A stretch of DNA of 64,000 bases from Maribacter sp. MJ134 (GTDB lineage Bacteria; Bacteroidota; Bacteroidia; Flavobacteriales; Flavobacteriaceae): assembly GCF_003970695.1 (NCBI RefSeq), contig NZ_CP034570.1:434001-498000 (forward strand). Reading direction: 5' to 3'. The notes under the pieces were generated by a model. It was not told where the DNA came from, did no database searches, and saw only the letters and a list, made by a program, of their open reading frames with translations. The position numbers and the translations under genes are program-made. Below, one piece after another: positions 17,429 to 25,640 of this stretch (its first letter is position 1; every line of letters begins with the position of its first letter).

Positions 17429-18391
17429 ATGAGTTTATTTAAAAAGATATTTTCAAAAGATAAAAAAGAGACCTTGGATAAGGGTTTGGAAAAGACGAAA
17501 ACAAGTTTTTTTTCCAAGCTTGGAAAAGCGGTTGCAGGCAAGTCCAAAGTAGATGATGACGTATTGGATAATTTAGAGGAAGTCCTGGTCTCCTCCGATG
17601 TTGGTGTAGACACCACGCTAAAGATTATTGAACGCATTGAGGCGCGGGTAGCTAAGGATAAATATATGGGTACGGATGAGCTCAATGATATTTTGCGTGA
17701 AGAAATAGCAGGGCTATTATCCGAAACAAATACCGTGGAAGATGCGGGAATCCATATTCCAAAGGATAAAAAACCCTACGTGATTATGGTGGTCGGTGTT
17801 AATGGAGTCGGTAAAACCACTACTATAGGTAAATTGGCCCATCAATTTAAAAATCAAGGTTTAAAAGTAGTTCTAGGTGCTGCGGACACATTTAGGGCGG
17901 CAGCTATAGACCAACTACAAGTATGGGCAGATAGGGTAGACGTACCCATTGTAAAGCAACAAATGGGAAGCGACCCGGCCTCCGTTGCTTTTGACACCCT
18001 TAGCTCTGCCGTTACTCAAGATGCGGACGTGGTTATCATTGATACCGCCGGGAGATTGCACAATAAGGTGAACCTTATGAATGAGCTCACTAAGGTGAAA
18101 CGAGTAATGCAGAAAGTTGTGGAAAATACGCCCCATGAAGTTTTATTGGTCTTAGATGGGTCAACAGGACAAAATGCATTTGAACAGGCCAAACAGTTTA
18201 CCAAAGCCACGGAAGTGACTGCCCTGGCCGTTACAAAATTGGACGGTACTGCAAAGGGAGGTGTAGTCATTGGAATTTCCGACCAATTCCAAATTCCCGT
18301 GAGGTATATAGGGGTCGGAGAAGGAATTGAAGATCTTCAGGTTTTCAATAAGCATGAATTCGTAGATTCTTTTTTTAATATGAAGCATTGA
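17429..18391 (+). CDS. ftsY: Signal recognition particle receptor FtsY
   Basis: A 320-residue SRP GTPase that docks SRP-ribosome complexes at the membrane. It has a short basic N-terminus, an N domain (~30-100), and a G domain with GVNGVGKTTTIGKLA (P-loop), DTFRAAAIDQL, IDTAGR and VTKLDGTAKGG, plus the terminal amphipathic segment. Compact length is usual for the phylum. The next gene starts with TTG inside its stop (ATTGA). Confidence 0.97.
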   Translation: MSLFKKIFSKDKKETLDKGLEKTKTSFFSKLGKAVAGKSKVDDDVLDNLEEVLVSSDVGVDTTLKIIERIEARVAKDKYMGTDELNDILREEIAGLLSETNTVEDAGIHIPKDKKPYVIMVVGVNGVGKTTTIGKLAHQFKNQGLKVVLGAADTFRAAAIDQLQVWADRVDVPIVKQQMGSDPASVAFDTLSSAVTQDADVVIIDTAGRLHNKVNLMNELTKVKRVMQKVVENTPHEVLLVLDGSTGQNAFEQAKQFTKATEVTALAVTKLDGTAKGGVVIGISDQFQIPVRYIGVGEGIEDLQVFNKHEFVDSFFNMKH

Positions 18392-19269
18392 AAAAAATAG
18401 CCTTTTTTATTCTAGTTGTTTGTTTTTATCACGGTTTCTCCCAAATAAACCATCCTAAGGCTAGTCCCTTATCCAAAATAGAGCAGACCGTAGGACTCTC
18501 TAAAATCACCATAACGTATTCAAGGCCCGCTGCTCACGGCAGAACTATATTTGGAAATAGGGCAGATGGCCAACCCGCTTTGGTGCCTTATGGCCGTATT
18601 TGGCGAGTGGGCGCCAACGAATCGACCAAAATAACCTTCGATTCAGATGTGAATATTCTAGGGAATTCCCTTTCAAAAGGCACGTATGCCCTTTATGCAT
18701 TTCCTGAGGCGAACGAGTGGCAGCTTGTTTTTCATAACAATACAACGCATTGGGGAGACGGTAGAACAGCCTACAATCCTGAGGAAGATGCCCTTAGGGT
18801 CATAGTACACCCCAAACAAACCTTGAATTATCAAGAGAATTTTTTGATATACTTTGATGACATTACACACCATACGGCTACACTAAACCTACTTTGGGCC
18901 GGCACCGAAGTAAGTCTGCCAATGACCTTCAATACCCAAGGGTTGATGGAAGCGCAGATAGAGGATAAATTGAAAGGCAGTCCAACCGCACAGACCTATT
19001 ATGAAATTGCCAGGTATTATCAAGAGCAGGATAGCAACCTACCACAAGCATTAACGTATTTGAACAAGGCAATTGAACTTGGTGGGGATACCTACTATTT
19101 TCATAGGGTCAAATCTTTGGTTCAAGCAAAATTGGGAGATTACAAGGGGGCCATACAATCAGCCGAAAAATCGCTCGAAATTGCTAAAAGTTTAGGAAAA
19201 GACGAGTTCGTTCGTATGAACCGGAAGAATAGTATTGATTGGAACGAAAAACTAAAACAAAAAAACTGA
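18388..19269 (+). CDS. DUF2911 domain exported protein with C-terminal TPR-like repeats
   Basis: A 293-residue protein. It starts with TTG overlapping the ftsY stop, giving a good signal peptide (MKKIAFFILVVCFYHGFSQ). The DUF2911 domain (~20-170) shows TYSRPAAHGRTIFG, YGRIWRVGANESTKITF and KGTYALYAFP. The tail (~190-285) contains TPR-like helices (YYEIARYYQEQDSNLPQAL, AIELGGDTYYFHRVKSLVQA). Function unknown, probably periplasmic. Translational coupling to ftsY is likely. Confidence 0.85.
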   Translation: MKKIAFFILVVCFYHGFSQINHPKASPLSKIEQTVGLSKITITYSRPAAHGRTIFGNRADGQPALVPYGRIWRVGANESTKITFDSDVNILGNSLSKGTYALYAFPEANEWQLVFHNNTTHWGDGRTAYNPEEDALRVIVHPKQTLNYQENFLIYFDDITHHTATLNLLWAGTEVSLPMTFNTQGLMEAQIEDKLKGSPTAQTYYEIARYYQEQDSNLPQALTYLNKAIELGGDTYYFHRVKSLVQAKLGDYKGAIQSAEKSLEIAKSLGKDEFVRMNRKNSIDWNEKLKQKN

Positions 19270-19273
19270 TAGC

Positions 19274-20950
19274 ATGAAAAAGGCATTGCTAGTACTTCTT
19301 GTTGGACTACTATTTTCTTGTAAGGATAGCGCTAAGGTTGATGAGAAGCAACAACGTATTTGGGAACCCTATAACGATTCTCTTGAGGTCGCGTCCAATG
19401 CAGATCACGAAAAGGGAAGAATGCGTTATAAATTGATTCAGTCCAAAGTTTTGGATAAAAATGATGTGTTTCTTCCGTTGTATGATGAAGTTTCCAAAAT
19501 GACCGAGAAGGAGTATGAATTCCTGAAGCCCTTGATATTGGAGCAAAATATTTTTTCGATTCGGAAAAGTATAGAAGGTGATCTCCTCACCTACGAAAAG
19601 TTGGTATTATTTTATTTATATCGCATCTACAAGTACGAGTTGGATAATACTACGACCTTGAATACGGTCATTGCGCTCAACAAAGATGTAATAAAGCAAG
19701 CACGAGCATTGGACGAAATGATGGCAAAAGGTACCGCTCCCGGTGCGCGGCACCCCATCTACGGTATGCCCATTTTGTTGAAGGACAATATAAATACGGC
19801 AGGTATGCGAACCACTGCTGGGGCTATTGCTTTGATGGATAATGAAACGGAAGATGCTTTCATCGTACAGCAATTAAAAAAGAACGGCGCGTTGATTTTG
19901 GGAAAGGTAAACCTAAGTGAGTGGGCCTATTTTTTGTGTTCCGGTTGTCCGGTAGGGTATAGTGCGGTCGGGGGTCAAACGTTAAACCCCTATGGAAGGC
20001 GCATCTTTGAAACAGGCGGTTCCAGTTCCGGAAGTGGTACGGCGATAGCTGCGAATTATGCAGTAGCTGCGGTGGGAACAGAGACCTCGGGCTCGATATT
20101 ATCTCCAAGTAGTCAGAATTCCGTAGTAGGGCTAAAACCGACTATAGGACTGTTAAGCAGAACGGGTATTGTCCCTATCTCCAGCACCTTGGATACTCCC
20201 GGTCCCATGACTAAGAATACCATAGACAATGGTATATTGTTGGACGCCATGACCGGTTTTGACGAGGGCGACCCAAAATCTACTAAAGAGGAATATCCGG
20301 GAATTATTTCTGCAGGGCTACATCCTACCGCTTTTAAGAATATGCGCTTGGGTGCTTTTTCTTCCCTAATGGAAAGTGATTCTATGTACAGTGCCACCAT
20401 TGAAAAATTAAGAACTTTAGGAGCAACGGTCATTGCGTTTACTCCGCCGGAGGTTAACATGGATGGCTTTTTAAGTATTCTGAATTTGGATATGAAGAAC
20501 GATTTGCCTGCCTATTTAGCAAAACACACAAATTCCGAACACGTACAGATTGCATCCATTGCCGATGCCGTTGCCTTTAATAAGGAAGATACCTTGACTA
20601 GAATACCTTACGGACAGGCTTTGTTCGAAGGAATTTTGACCGATTCTACCACCGCACAGGGTTTAACCGACATAAAAAAAAGATTGGAAAATTCTGGACG
20701 CACTTTTTTTGATACTGCCCTTGAACAACACAATCTGGATGCTATTCTGTCCATAAATAACTATCACGCGGGCTATGCGGCCGTGGCAAAATATCCTGCG
20801 CTAACAGTTCCTATGGGATACAAAAACTCCGGTGAGCCCATAAGCTTAACATTTATAGGAAAGCCTTATAAGGAAGCAGCCTTATTGCGATTGGGCGCTG
20901 CCTACGAAAAAGAATTCCCTAATAGGAAAATGCCGGAAGGCTATGAATAA
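19274..20950 (+). CDS. Amidase-signature lipoprotein
   Basis: A 558-residue predicted lipoprotein (lipobox LLFSC, Cys16) of the amidase-signature family. The catalytic Lys170 (PILLKDNIN), the GGSSSGSG loop (~248-255, cis-Ser) and the nucleophile Ser274 in TETSGSI are present. It hydrolyses an amide bond of an unknown substrate at the cell envelope. It lies 4 bases after the DUF2911 gene, probably in the same transcript. A hairpin without a T-run follows at 20985. Confidence 0.92.
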   Translation: MKKALLVLLVGLLFSCKDSAKVDEKQQRIWEPYNDSLEVASNADHEKGRMRYKLIQSKVLDKNDVFLPLYDEVSKMTEKEYEFLKPLILEQNIFSIRKSIEGDLLTYEKLVLFYLYRIYKYELDNTTTLNTVIALNKDVIKQARALDEMMAKGTAPGARHPIYGMPILLKDNINTAGMRTTAGAIALMDNETEDAFIVQQLKKNGALILGKVNLSEWAYFLCSGCPVGYSAVGGQTLNPYGRRIFETGGSSSGSGTAIAANYAVAAVGTETSGSILSPSSQNSVVGLKPTIGLLSRTGIVPISSTLDTPGPMTKNTIDNGILLDAMTGFDEGDPKSTKEEYPGIISAGLHPTAFKNMRLGAFSSLMESDSMYSATIEKLRTLGATVIAFTPPEVNMDGFLSILNLDMKNDLPAYLAKHTNSEHVQIASIADAVAFNKEDTLTRIPYGQALFEGILTDSTTAQGLTDIKKRLENSGRTFFDTALEQHNLDAILSINNYHAGYAAVAKYPALTVPMGYKNSGEPISLTFIGKPYKEAALLRLGAAYEKEFPNRKMPEGYE

Positions 20951-20984
20951 TAGTTGTTAAAAGAAAATAGTAGCTTACAAGTGG

Positions 20985-21005
20985 GATAGCATCAATGATG
21001 CTATC
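20985..21005 (+). repeat. Perfect 9-bp hairpin between amidase and cassette A
   Basis: GATAGCATC, loop AAT, GATGCTATC. No T-run follows, so it may be an mRNA 3' stem rather than an intrinsic terminator. It ends 6 bases before the left bracket of cassette A. Confidence 0.5.
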
Positions 21006-21010
21006 TAGTC

Positions 21011-21020
21011 GTTAGCAATA
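21011..21020. repeat. Left bracket of cassette A (GTTAGCAATA)
   Basis: The exact reverse complement (TATTGCTAAC) lies at 22261-22270, immediately after the gene enclosed. The GTTAG start resembles the GTTRRRY core of integron attC sites, though the sixth base is C rather than R. Confidence 0.5.
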
Positions 21021-21023
21021 ATT

Positions 21024-22259
21024 ATGAAAAGAATTTTAGCATTTACATTGATTGCTGTCGTTGTTTCATGTAAACAGGACAAAGCAAAGTTTGAAAAAAT
21101 CGATTTTGAAACAGAATACCTGTTTGATTCAGAAATCGAAACCAAAATCTTATCAGATACAATTGAAAATTCAAAATTTGGGAGCAGTTTTAAGTATCAA
21201 ATCGGAGCGGCTGATTATGCTACAAAAGGGAATTACAAAAAAGCTTTGGCTACTTGGGATTTGGCTATGGGTACTTCTGAAAAAAATTACACCCAATCTC
21301 AAATTGATTCAATAAATGGAATTTACAAAAAAGTAAACGCTAACGATTATATTATTGAAGAAGCTAAACAAAATCAAGTTCTGATAATAAATGAAGCACA
21401 CCATAGTTCTAGACATCGTGTTTTTACAAAGTCATTGCTTCAAAGACTCTACGACAATGGTTATAAAAACATTGGATTTGAAGCCTTAACAAATGGTGAA
21501 GACCAAGACTCCTCATTAAATTCCAGAAAATATCCTATCCAAAAAACAGGATATTATATTAAAGACCCACAATTTGGTGATTTGGTACGAACCGCATTGG
21601 AAATTGGTTATCATGTCTTTTCATATGAACAAACTTCGGACGTAAATGGGAAAGAAAGAGAAATTGAACAAGCAAGAAATATCCAAAACGTAATGGAACA
21701 AAAACCAAATGAAAAGTTCCTAATACATTGCGGATTTGGTCATGCTCTTGAGGGTAACTATTCAGCTTGGGGTAAGGCTATGGCAGGTAGGCTAGCCGAA
21801 TTCACAGAAATTGACCCTTTAACCATCTATCAAGCTTACTATTCGGAAAAAAGCAAACCTGAATTCAATCATCCTCTATTAAAAGCACTTGGTTTAACAG
21901 AATCGACAGTTCTAATAGATGCGAACGATAAACCCATGAAATACGAAAACGCAGAAAGCTTTTCCGACATTGCAGTTTTACACCCGAATACTATTTACGA
22001 AAATGGCAGACCGAATTGGTTATTTGATAACGGAAATAAACCAACTCAAATAAGTTTAAAAGAAATAGATATTTCATTTCCAATTATGGTATTGGTTTAC
22101 AAAAAAGGAGAAGATATTCTAACAGCTGTACCAATGGACATAGTAGAAGTTGAAAACAAAACTAATTTAGCCCTTCTTGCTTTAAGAAAAGGAGAATATG
22201 AGGTTGTTGTGAAAAATCTAGATGGAGATGCGCGGAAATTTCAACTGTACGTAGAATAA
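21024..22259 (+). CDS. Lipoprotein with Tiki/erythromycin-esterase-like domain
   Basis: A 411-residue predicted lipoprotein (lipobox VVVSC, Cys16). After a spacer with possible helical repeats (~55-105), residues ~117-290 resemble the EreA/ChaN/Tiki superfamily: VLIINEAHHSSRHRVF (cf. the G/N-E-x-H active-site start), IGFEALTNGEDQD, GYHVFSYEQTSDVNGKEREI and FLIHCGFGHALEG. Some relatives are metal-dependent hydrolases or heme-binding proteins. The activity here is unknown. The gene fills a cassette between complementary brackets, is more AT-rich in appearance than the chromosomal genes around it, and has no clear promoter of its own. Confidence 0.65.
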   Translation: MKRILAFTLIAVVVSCKQDKAKFEKIDFETEYLFDSEIETKILSDTIENSKFGSSFKYQIGAADYATKGNYKKALATWDLAMGTSEKNYTQSQIDSINGIYKKVNANDYIIEEAKQNQVLIINEAHHSSRHRVFTKSLLQRLYDNGYKNIGFEALTNGEDQDSSLNSRKYPIQKTGYYIKDPQFGDLVRTALEIGYHVFSYEQTSDVNGKEREIEQARNIQNVMEQKPNEKFLIHCGFGHALEGNYSAWGKAMAGRLAEFTEIDPLTIYQAYYSEKSKPEFNHPLLKALGLTESTVLIDANDKPMKYENAESFSDIAVLHPNTIYENGRPNWLFDNGNKPTQISLKEIDISFPIMVLVYKKGEDILTAVPMDIVEVENKTNLALLALRKGEYEVVVKNLDGDARKFQLYVE

Positions 22260-22260
22260 C

Positions 22261-22280
22261 TATTGCTAACAATGGTGACC
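22261..22280. repeat. Right bracket of cassette A and left stub of attC-like repeat R1
   Basis: TATTGCTAAC at 22261-22270 is complementary to the left bracket. The following bases to 22280 are the start of repeat R1, which continues at 23992 after the insertion sequence. Confidence 0.5.
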
Positions 22281-23991
22281 GTTGCACAAGCTTAAATTCT
22301 AAATGAAACAGCTCCGTTTAAGCCTTTTTAAGGGGCTTTTTTCATGTCGGCTCAGAAACGGAAGTCCAAATTCCGATGCGTCATGGAAGCTTGAAACAGG
22401 TTTTGGAGCACACTTTTGGCCAATGCCTTCAAAGCAAGCCGTCCCGCCCCGCTTTTTACCCGTTTTCGTTCGAATTTCAGGTACTTCTTCAAATTGTAGG
22501 CGATGGCCGAAAGGTGCATCACCTTGTTGGCCTGTGCAAGGCCGATGGTATTTACCTTCCTCAGCCCCATGAACTGTGTGAGCGTGCCGAACACGGGCTC
22601 GACCGTACTTTGCCGCTTGCCCTTCATGTACCTCCCCTGTGGACTGTTGACCCTTTCGTTATTACGTTCGTACTCTTCACGGTAATAGGTCACCGAGAAC
22701 TTCTTCTCCTGTGCACTCTTTCCCAGACACGTGCTACGTATAGGACAATCGGTACAGACATGCTTCCTTGCCCTGTATTCCTTCTTTTTCGTTCCCGTAC
22801 GGTAGTCCTTGAAAACCTTGGTGAAAGGGATCACCTTTCCTTGTGGACACAGATAACGGTCATGTTCCCCGATGTACTCGAACCCATCGGGACCGCCCTT
22901 GTAGGTGCCGTGGGGCGGAATGAAACTCTTCAGTCCCATGGTCTCCAGAAAAGCATAGTTCTCACCGCTACTATAACCCGTATCGGCCACACAGTTCTCG
23001 AACACCAAACCCTGTTGCCATAACCTTCTTTGTAAGCGGGGTACGATATCCTGTAGCTGTTGATTGTCCTTTCCGTCGGCATGGTACGCCCTGATGTCGG
23101 TGATCACGTGGTGCGCCGTGTCCACGCTCAATTGGGAGAGGTAGTTCAGCTTGCGCGCCTTCCCGGGCTTTACGCTTATCCTGGCATCGGGATCCGTGGG
23201 ACTGTAATGCGTCTTGTTGCTCGTGTATTTCGACCCCTTGTTCCCGGCACCGGGACGTTGGTCCTGGTCTTTTGCCCATCTCTTGTTACGGCCCTTTATC
23301 GCGTCAAGTTCCCTCTTGCTCGCAGTAATACCCCGTTGACCTTCATCCGATTTATCGTTCTTGGATTTACGGTGGGGTCCTTCTCTGTCCATTGAACTGA
23401 TCGCACGTATCTTTTTCAGATGCTCCTCCAAATCCTCTTCGGGCACCTTCAGCTCCAAGGTATCCATACTTGCGTTCGCCTTGACAGGGGCCGAATCGAT
23501 CGCCTGCGTATGGCCGCTCACCATACCCCTCTCCACGCACATGGACAGAATATTGGTGAACGCCTCCTCGAAAACGGACTCCGGGAACAGTTGACGGGTC
23601 CTGCTTATGGTGCTGTGCCAGGGCAGCTCCTCATCGATGTCATAGCCAATGAAAAATAGGATGTCCAAGCGCATAGAACAATGGTCGATAAGCTTGCGGT
23701 CGCTGATGATGTTCTCCAGATAGCCCACCAAACACAGCTTGAAGAAAACCACCGGGTCGATGCTCTTCTGGCCGCTCTCCCCATAATATCCCTTGGTCAA
23801 CCGATAGAGGAAATCCAGATCGATTGTACCTCTTAAGCGTCTATAAAAATTGTCCTTTGGTATACGTTCGCTGAGCTGGAAGCTCGCGAACAGCTTTTCC
23901 TGGTAGTCCTTCTTTCCCTGCATACCTAAAGTTACGATCCATCTCACGATCGGCAATGATTACGACCCGTTTTTTTCCTAACTTGTGCAAC
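22281..23991 (-). mobile_element. IS1182-family insertion sequence
   Basis: An element of about 1.7 kb bounded by inverted GTTGCACAAG (22281-22290) and CTTGTGCAAC (23982-23991), containing one full transposase gene. No direct target duplication is obvious: flanks are ...GGTGACC and AGGCACA.... The DNA is visibly GC-richer than the AT-rich cassettes around it, pointing to a different recent source. It splits repeat R1. Confidence 0.85.
22352..23923 (-). CDS. IS1182-family transposase
   Basis: A 523-residue transposase from ATG 23923; an upstream ATG at 23956 adds 11 residues. N-terminal DUF772-type domain (DPVVFFKLCLVGYLENIISDR, LPWHSTISRTR). DDE catalytic residues are likely Asp in QAIDSAPVKANAS, Asp in VADTGYSSGENY and Glu in STVEPVFGTLTQFMGLRK. 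A Cys-rich segment (HVCTDCPIRSTCLG) is typical of IS1182. The frame is intact, so the element may be active. Confidence 0.95.
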   Translation of the reverse strand: MQGKKDYQEKLFASFQLSERIPKDNFYRRLRGTIDLDFLYRLTKGYYGESGQKSIDPVVFFKLCLVGYLENIISDRKLIDHCSMRLDILFFIGYDIDEELPWHSTISRTRQLFPESVFEEAFTNILSMCVERGMVSGHTQAIDSAPVKANASMDTLELKVPEEDLEEHLKKIRAISSMDREGPHRKSKNDKSDEGQRGITASKRELDAIKGRNKRWAKDQDQRPGAGNKGSKYTSNKTHYSPTDPDARISVKPGKARKLNYLSQLSVDTAHHVITDIRAYHADGKDNQQLQDIVPRLQRRLWQQGLVFENCVADTGYSSGENYAFLETMGLKSFIPPHGTYKGGPDGFEYIGEHDRYLCPQGKVIPFTKVFKDYRTGTKKKEYRARKHVCTDCPIRSTCLGKSAQEKKFSVTYYREEYERNNERVNSPQGRYMKGKRQSTVEPVFGTLTQFMGLRKVNTIGLAQANKVMHLSAIAYNLKKYLKFERKRVKSGAGRLALKALAKSVLQNLFQASMTHRNLDFRF

Positions 23992-24179
23992 AGGCACAAT
24001 GGCTAAACGTAATGCGGGCTTTGGGGCTAAATCTAAAGGTCTGTGTATATTTATGAAGTCGCTAAATCTTATGGATTTAGCTTTGGACAAGAAAAAATAA
24101 AACTAAACAATAAGCTTTAGCTACGTCGGCAGACGGACACGAAAAGTTTCCTTGCCTCCGCACTACGCTTAGCCGAACC
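23992..24179. repeat. attC-like repeat R1, right part
   Basis: Aligns with R2 (24830-25033). Shared blocks in order are GCGGGCTT/ACGGGCTT, AAAGGT-TGTGTAT-TTTATGAAGTC, AAAAAATAAAACTAAA-AATAAGC, GCTTTAGCTACGTCGGCAGA, and CTCCGCAC-ACGCTTAGCCGAA. Together with 22261-22280 it formed one continuous repeat before the insertion. The left and right ends can pair imperfectly (CTAAC with GTTAG-like, GGCTT with AGCC), as in attC hairpins. Confidence 0.6.
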
Positions 24180-24189
24180 GATAGCACTA
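24180..24189. repeat. Left bracket of cassette B (GATAGCACTA)
   Basis: Complementary, with one mismatch in ten, to TAGTGCTAAC at 24830-24839 just after the enclosed gene. Confidence 0.5.
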
Positions 24190-24199
24190 ACTTAAAAAA

Positions 24200-24832
24200 A
24201 TGGAAAATATAATAACAAATACCCCTTTTTCGGTTTATGAGGCTCGAATTAAGTTATTGGTTTTACACTATTCTTTGGCATTTGAAGACTTTGCAAGCAG
24301 TTCTTTAAGAATAATTCTAAATTTAGATGAAGAGAATGAGTCTCTTGGAAATACAAGTAAGGCACTATCAATGAATCAAAAGGTTCAATTAATGTTGGAC
24401 TCAAAACTCTTTGACAAAAATGATAGAGAAAATATAATAACCTTCATGTCAATTAGAAATCAATTTATGCATAATTCTTCAGCTAAATCATTTGAAAGCT
24501 GCTTATCATTTTTGACAGGTAAGGCGAACTATATTACAAAAGCATACAATACTAGCAAAAAAGCAGATGAAAAAGCTTGTGGAGAAAAAGCTGCAAAGCT
24601 TAAAAAAGATGAAGAAATTAATGATAAGGAATTGCTTTTGTATGATGTAAGCGATACCGAAAAATTATTATTTAAAAGCTGGATTTTTTTAGCGAGTACT
24701 GTTATAAAAAGTTTTGAAAAAGTGCTAAAAATAATTTCAGAAGAAAGAAAACTGATAAAACTCGATGGAAACAAATCAATCTATTTAAACTTTCCTAAGT
24801 CAGATTCAATACAAAACGTGAACAAAAACTAG
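24200..24832 (+). CDS. Small helical protein with R-x4-H (HEPN-like) motif
   Basis: A 210-residue protein I do not recognise by name. It is predicted to be mostly helical. Residues 84-92 read SIRNQFMHN, placing Arg86 and His91 in an R-x4-H arrangement with the R-N-x-F-x-H flavour seen in HEPN and MltR-like proteins; HEPN members are often RNases in toxin-antitoxin or defence systems. A Lys/Glu-rich helical stretch follows (~115-145). It is the only gene of cassette B, is very AT-rich, and has no partner antitoxin beside it. Nuclease function is inference from one motif. Confidence 0.55.
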   Translation: MENIITNTPFSVYEARIKLLVLHYSLAFEDFASSSLRIILNLDEENESLGNTSKALSMNQKVQLMLDSKLFDKNDRENIITFMSIRNQFMHNSSAKSFESCLSFLTGKANYITKAYNTSKKADEKACGEKAAKLKKDEEINDKELLLYDVSDTEKLLFKSWIFLASTVIKSFEKVLKIISEERKLIKLDGNKSIYLNFPKSDSIQNVNKN

Positions 24833-25033
24833 TGCTAACAAAACCTATAAACAATACGGGCTTAGGGCTTTACCAAAGGTTTGTGTATTTTTATGAAGTC
24901 CGCAAAAATCTTTTGCCCCGAAGCGTCGGGATTGCTCTCGAAAGGAAAAAATAAAACTAAATAATAAGCTTTAGCTACGTCGGCAGACGGAAACGAAATG
25001 TCTCCTTGTCTCCGCACCACGCTTAGCCGAATG
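24830..25033. repeat. Right bracket of cassette B and attC-like repeat R2
   Basis: A non-coding ~200-bp copy of the repeat also seen as R1. It begins TAGTGCTAAC (complement of cassette B left bracket) and runs to the left bracket of cassette C. Near its ends GGCTTAG (24869-24875) can pair with CTTAGCC (25022-25028) around one T-T mismatch, giving the L/R arm layout expected of attC sites, with an unusually long middle. Confidence 0.6.
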
Positions 25034-25042
25034 GTTAGGTAC
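25034..25042. repeat. Left bracket of cassette C (GTTAGGTAC)
   Basis: The first seven bases, GTTAGGT, match GTTRRRY, the attC recombination core. Complementary, with one mismatch in nine, to GTACTTAAC at 26492-26500 after the two enclosed genes. Confidence 0.5.
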
Positions 25043-25061
25043 AATTGGAAAAGAATAAAAC

Positions 25062-25631
25062 ATGGCAAATAAAACAGGAAACTATTGTGCATTTTACGTG
25101 ACACACATTGGGTCAGACTCAAACCTAGCAGCTCATGGTGTAAAGGACTTTGTTTATTACAATATGCTCAGAGCATGGAAAGGAAAAGATTCGACATTTC
25201 CTTTTATTGACTCGCACAACAAGAATTATAATGTTAGGGATAGCAGTGATTGGGAAAAAACACTTAAACCTAGACTCAGAGATAGAATCAATAAGTCTAA
25301 GAACTTAATTTTCTTTTTGAGTAAAGACACAAAAAATTCAAGAGCAGTAAGAGAAGAAATTAATCACGCTATAAATGTTAATGGGTTACCTGTGATTGTG
25401 GTCTACACAGACTACAAAGAAAAAAGTGATATAATCAATTGTACGTCCATAACACTCAAAAAAAAGATAACCGATATGTGGGGGCAGCTTCCAATGTTCA
25501 AGAACTCTAAAGACGCAGTTCCAGTTTTACATATTCCGTACAAAAAAGAATTAATCCGAGCTGCTTTAAGCGACCCAGATTTTCGCTATTCGACGAAGAC
25601 TAAACCAAGCGACTATTTTTTTCCATGTTAG
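25062..25631 (+). CDS. thsB: TIR-domain protein, ThsB-like (type II Thoeris sensor/signal synthase)
   Basis: A 189-residue protein of the MTH538/DUF1863-type TIR fold used by Thoeris ThsB. The first strand is YCAFYVTHIG, then a helix with KDFVYYNMLRAW. DWEKTLKPRLRDRINKSKNLIFFLSKDT is followed by SRAVREEINHAIN, where Glu98 or Glu99 is the likely catalytic glutamate for NAD cleavage, then GLPVIVVYTDY. ThsB proteins sense phage and make an ADP-ribose-derived signal. The next gene begins 9 bases later and encodes the matching effector type. It lies in cassette C with a GGAAAAG stretch before the ATG. Confidence 0.8.
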   Translation: MANKTGNYCAFYVTHIGSDSNLAAHGVKDFVYYNMLRAWKGKDSTFPFIDSHNKNYNVRDSSDWEKTLKPRLRDRINKSKNLIFFLSKDTKNSRAVREEINHAINVNGLPVIVVYTDYKEKSDIINCTSITLKKKITDMWGQLPMFKNSKDAVPVLHIPYKKELIRAALSDPDFRYSTKTKPSDYFFPC

Positions 25632-25640
25632 AAAAGTCAG

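Noticed and set aside
22303-23659. Several ORFs of 60-215 residues on the + strand across the insertion sequence
   Set aside because: They are shadows of the transposase on the opposite strand in GC-richer DNA, with no recognisable motifs or start signals.
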